A stretch of 8,072 bases of DNA, taken from positions 1 through 8,072 of the forward strand of contig JBBRMQ010000202.1 of the NCBI GenBank assembly GCA_038230775.1, in the 5' to 3' direction. The position numbers were made by a program, and so were the translations under genes. Below are positions 6,029 to 8,072 of this stretch, piece by piece; the first letter of the stretch is position 1; each line of letters begins with the position of its first letter. The stretch comes from JBBRMQ01 sp038230775 (GTDB taxonomy: Bacteria; Acidobacteriota; Thermoanaerobaculia; Gp7-AA8). The notes beneath the pieces are model-generated. The model was given only the letters and a program-made list of their open reading frames with translations. It had not been told where the DNA came from and did no database searches.

Positions 6029-7021
6029 ATGACTACCGAACAGATCCCAGACAATGCCACTTCGCATCAGGACGCCACCATGCGCGAGGCGGTTCCGGCC
6101 GCCGGCCGTGCGGCGTACGACGCCAAGATCGGCAGCCTCTCCTCGAACGATCCACGGGTCTGGAGCTCGGTCGCCTTCCCGCTCGAGATCGCGGTGGAGC
6201 TCGCGGCGGTCTGCAATCTCGATTGTGTGATGTGCCCGGTTCCTACCACCACCCGCCCCAAGACGCTGATGAAGCCGGAGATCTATCGCGACATCATCGA
6301 TCAGATCGCCGGGCAGAGCGGATTCGTCCTTCTGCCGCAGGGCTTCGGCGAGACGATGCTCCACGCGAAGTGGGGGGAGCTCGTCGGATACGCCGTCGAG
6401 AAAGGCGTGCGCCCGATCGTCATGCTGACGAACGGCACGCTGCTCAACGAGAAGAACATCACACGGCTCCTCGACCTGGCAATCGATTTTCTCGTGGTGT
6501 CGATCGACGGCGTGAAACCGGAGACCTACGCATCGGTCCGTATCGGCGGAGACCTCAACAAAGTCGAAGCGAACGTACGCCGCATGATCGAGATGCGCGG
6601 GTCGCGGCCCTCACCTCGCCTCGTGCTGCGCATCATCCGTATGAAGGAGACGCGCGAAGAGATCGACGAGTTCTACGCGCGATGGGCGCCGCTGCTGCGC
6701 GAAGGCGACGAGATCAACGTCAACGAGTACAACGACTGGTCTGGCAAGGTCGAGGATCACAGCGTCGACGGTCTGCAGACGATCGCCGGTCAACGCAGCC
6801 CCTGCCGGATGCTCTGGCGCAATCTCTCGATTCATGCCGACGGAAAAGTCTCGGCCTGCTGCCACGACTCGGAAGACGATCTCGTGATCGGCGACCTGAG
6901 CGCCGGCGACACCGTGAGCGGCATCTGGTCGGGCCAGAAGCTCGCGAACTTCCGCCGCATTCATGAGGAAGGGCGCTTCGAAGAGCTGCCGATCTGCGCG
7001 AGCTGCAAGAACTGGTGGTAG
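6029..7021 (+). CDS. Radical SAM enzyme with C-terminal SPASM domain
   Basis: The 330-residue protein carries the radical SAM cluster motif CxxxCxxC as Cys62, Cys66 and Cys69 (CNLDCVMC), which binds the 4Fe-4S cluster that cleaves SAM. GFGETML (105-111) stands where the GGEP-like SAM-binding motif normally sits, followed by MLTNGTLL and VVSIDG strands of the partial TIM barrel. The C-terminal part holds Cys259, Cys277, Cys278, Cys323 and Cys326, consistent with a SPASM/twitch auxiliary Fe-S cluster, and SIHADGKVSACCHD is a typical SPASM segment. Known relatives modify peptides, sugars or lipids; the substrate is not visible here. ATG 6029 is used, but in-frame ATG 6080 has a better Shine-Dalgarno (AGGA, 7-nt gap) and could be the true start, since the first 17 residues are low in conservation signals. 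A glycosyltransferase gene follows after 7 nt. Confidence 0.9.
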   Translation: MTTEQIPDNATSHQDATMREAVPAAGRAAYDAKIGSLSSNDPRVWSSVAFPLEIAVELAAVCNLDCVMCPVPTTTRPKTLMKPEIYRDIIDQIAGQSGFVLLPQGFGETMLHAKWGELVGYAVEKGVRPIVMLTNGTLLNEKNITRLLDLAIDFLVVSIDGVKPETYASVRIGGDLNKVEANVRRMIEMRGSRPSPRLVLRIIRMKETREEIDEFYARWAPLLREGDEINVNEYNDWSGKVEDHSVDGLQTIAGQRSPCRMLWRNLSIHADGKVSACCHDSEDDLVIGDLSAGDTVSGIWSGQKLANFRRIHEEGRFEELPICASCKNWW

Positions 7022-7028
7022 CGCGGGC

Positions 7029-8057
7029 GTGAGAGTCGTCTATCTCCTCAACGGCACCGCGTTGTACGGCGGAGTCAAAGTCGTCTTCCAGCACGCGTGC
7101 CTCCTTCGCCGCTTCGGCATCGAGGCCGAAGTGGTGTCGCCAGAACCCGCGCCAACCTGGTTTCCTGAAGTGTGGCCGTACTACCGGCAGGTCGAAGACA
7201 TGTCGCCCGAGGCGATTGGGCCGGCCGACCTGGCCGTGGGCACGATCTACAACGCGGTCCCGATCGCTCAACGGGTCCCGGACGCGATCGCAGTTCACCT
7301 CTGTCAATCCTTCGAAGGTGCGTACGAGCCACTTCGCGATCAGTGGCCGCTGATCGACGAGATCTACCGGCAGCCGACGGTGAAGCTGGCGGTCTCGCCT
7401 CATCTCGCGGCCTTGATCGAACGGCGCTTCGGCCAACCTTGCACGGTGATCCCGCAGCCGCTCGACACGGAGTTGTTCTCGCCCGGTCCGCGGCAGAAAG
7501 ACGGAACGTTTCGCGTGCTCGTCAGCGGGCGTTGGGATCTCGAAGTGAAAGGCGTCGAACGCGCGATGCGGGCGCTGCGTCCGCTCGCCCACGAGATCGA
7601 GCTTGTCCGTCTAACGCAGAACGTGACCGATGAGGAAGCATTGTTCTGGCCGGAAGCGGAGTCGCATGTCGCGATTCTCCCTGAACGCGTGCCCGATCTT
7701 CTGCGGAGCATCGACGTGTACATGAGCCTGTCCAGTGAAGTGGAGGGGTTCGGCCTGCCGGTGCTCGAAGCGATGAGCTGCGCGCGGCCCTCCGTCGTCT
7801 CGGACATCGGTGCGCACCGCGCGATGGATCCGGATGAAGCGGCGATGATTCGGGTTCCGTTCGATGATGCCGAAGCGTCGCGGGCGGCGGTGGTGCGGTT
7901 GCGAGATGACGGGGAGTTGCGCGAACGGTTAGGCCGCGAGGGACGCAAGATCGCGCTGACGTACTCGGAGGACCGAACCGGCCCCGCGCTGGTGGCCGCG
8001 CATGAGGGCGCCCCGGCGGCTCGACGGCAGGACCGCAGCCGGCTCGGCGGCCCATAG
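7029..8057 (+). CDS. GT4-family glycosyltransferase
   Basis: The 342-residue protein has a GT-B fold. The N-terminal Rossmann strand MRVVYLLNGTALYGGVKVV includes the Gly-rich acceptor loop (14-15). SGRWDLEVKG (166-175) gives the likely donor-phosphate contacts Arg168 and Lys174. The retaining-enzyme EX7E motif EGFGLPVLE uses Glu239 and Glu247, followed by a PSVVSDIGAHRAM segment. It should transfer a sugar from a nucleotide-sugar to an unknown acceptor in the cytoplasm. GTG 7029 is chosen because the first strand starts there; the in-frame ATG at 6963 would add 22 Arg-rich residues overlapping the radical SAM gene. The 7-nt spacing indicates co-transcription with that gene. The last 20 or so residues (after TGPALVAA) are Ala/Arg/Gly-rich and unlike a usual GT4 C-terminal helix, so a late frameshift or loose C-terminus is possible. 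Confidence 0.9.
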   Translation: MRVVYLLNGTALYGGVKVVFQHACLLRRFGIEAEVVSPEPAPTWFPEVWPYYRQVEDMSPEAIGPADLAVGTIYNAVPIAQRVPDAIAVHLCQSFEGAYEPLRDQWPLIDEIYRQPTVKLAVSPHLAALIERRFGQPCTVIPQPLDTELFSPGPRQKDGTFRVLVSGRWDLEVKGVERAMRALRPLAHEIELVRLTQNVTDEEALFWPEAESHVAILPERVPDLLRSIDVYMSLSSEVEGFGLPVLEAMSCARPSVVSDIGAHRAMDPDEAAMIRVPFDDAEASRAAVVRLRDDGELRERLGREGRKIALTYSEDRTGPALVAAHEGAPAARRQDRSRLGGP

Positions 8058-8072
8058 AACCAGCCAGCGAGA

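Noticed and set aside
6963..7028. Upstream ATG start for the glycosyltransferase
   Set aside because: It adds 22 Arg/Ser-rich residues from inside the radical SAM gene; the GT-B first strand begins at GTG 7029.
6720..7592. Minus-strand open frame opposite the radical SAM/GT junction
   Set aside because: Its composition is that of a GC-rich shadow, and it spans two genes with clear motifs on the plus strand.

Overview
The window is about 8 kb of GC-rich, densely packed chromosomal DNA with long open frames on both strands, many GTG starts and stop/start overlaps. It looks like a free-living soil-type bacterium. The flavour of the genes (KS/methyltransferase/flavoenzyme trio, stand-alone LON-domain protein, radical SAM-SPASM next to a GT4 glycosyltransferase) and the palindromic GC-rich intergenic repeats suggest Acidobacteriota or a similar phylum. 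That placement is inference; there is no rRNA, tRNA or phylogenetic marker here.

Layout. (1) 1-709, minus: C-terminally cut gene for an exported protein with a signal peptide. (2) 762-3933, plus: a three-gene biosynthetic-looking unit divergent from it, with a KS-alpha-like beta-ketoacyl synthase (762-2000), a class I SAM methyltransferase starting directly after the KS stop (2001-2648), and an FAD-dependent oxidoreductase of the geranylgeranyl-reductase/halogenase-like superfamily (2866-3933). The last two genes are separated by an unusual inverted array of 18-nt repeats centred on a perfect 28-bp hairpin (2660-2845). (3) 3934-4009: a palindrome-rich spacer between convergent genes. (4) 5859-4010, minus: a tight three-gene operon of 2OG-Fe(II) oxygenase, small probable lipoprotein and LON substrate-binding-domain protein. 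(5) 5860-6028: divergent spacer. (6) 6029-8057, plus: radical SAM/SPASM enzyme followed after 7 nt by a GT4 glycosyltransferase.

How the genes may work together. The KS, methyltransferase and flavoenzyme could assemble and then methylate and reduce or oxidise a polyketide or fatty-acid-derived product. No acyl carrier protein, chain-length factor or cyclase is in the window, so the product cannot be inferred. The radical SAM/GT pair resembles a modification-plus-glycosylation module of unknown substrate. The minus-strand operon has no clear common pathway.

The most unusual element is the 18-nt inverted repeat array at 2660-2845, flanked by a possible 5-bp direct repeat. It is the best candidate for something undescribed. 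I see no CRISPR array, phage gene, transposase or RNA gene.
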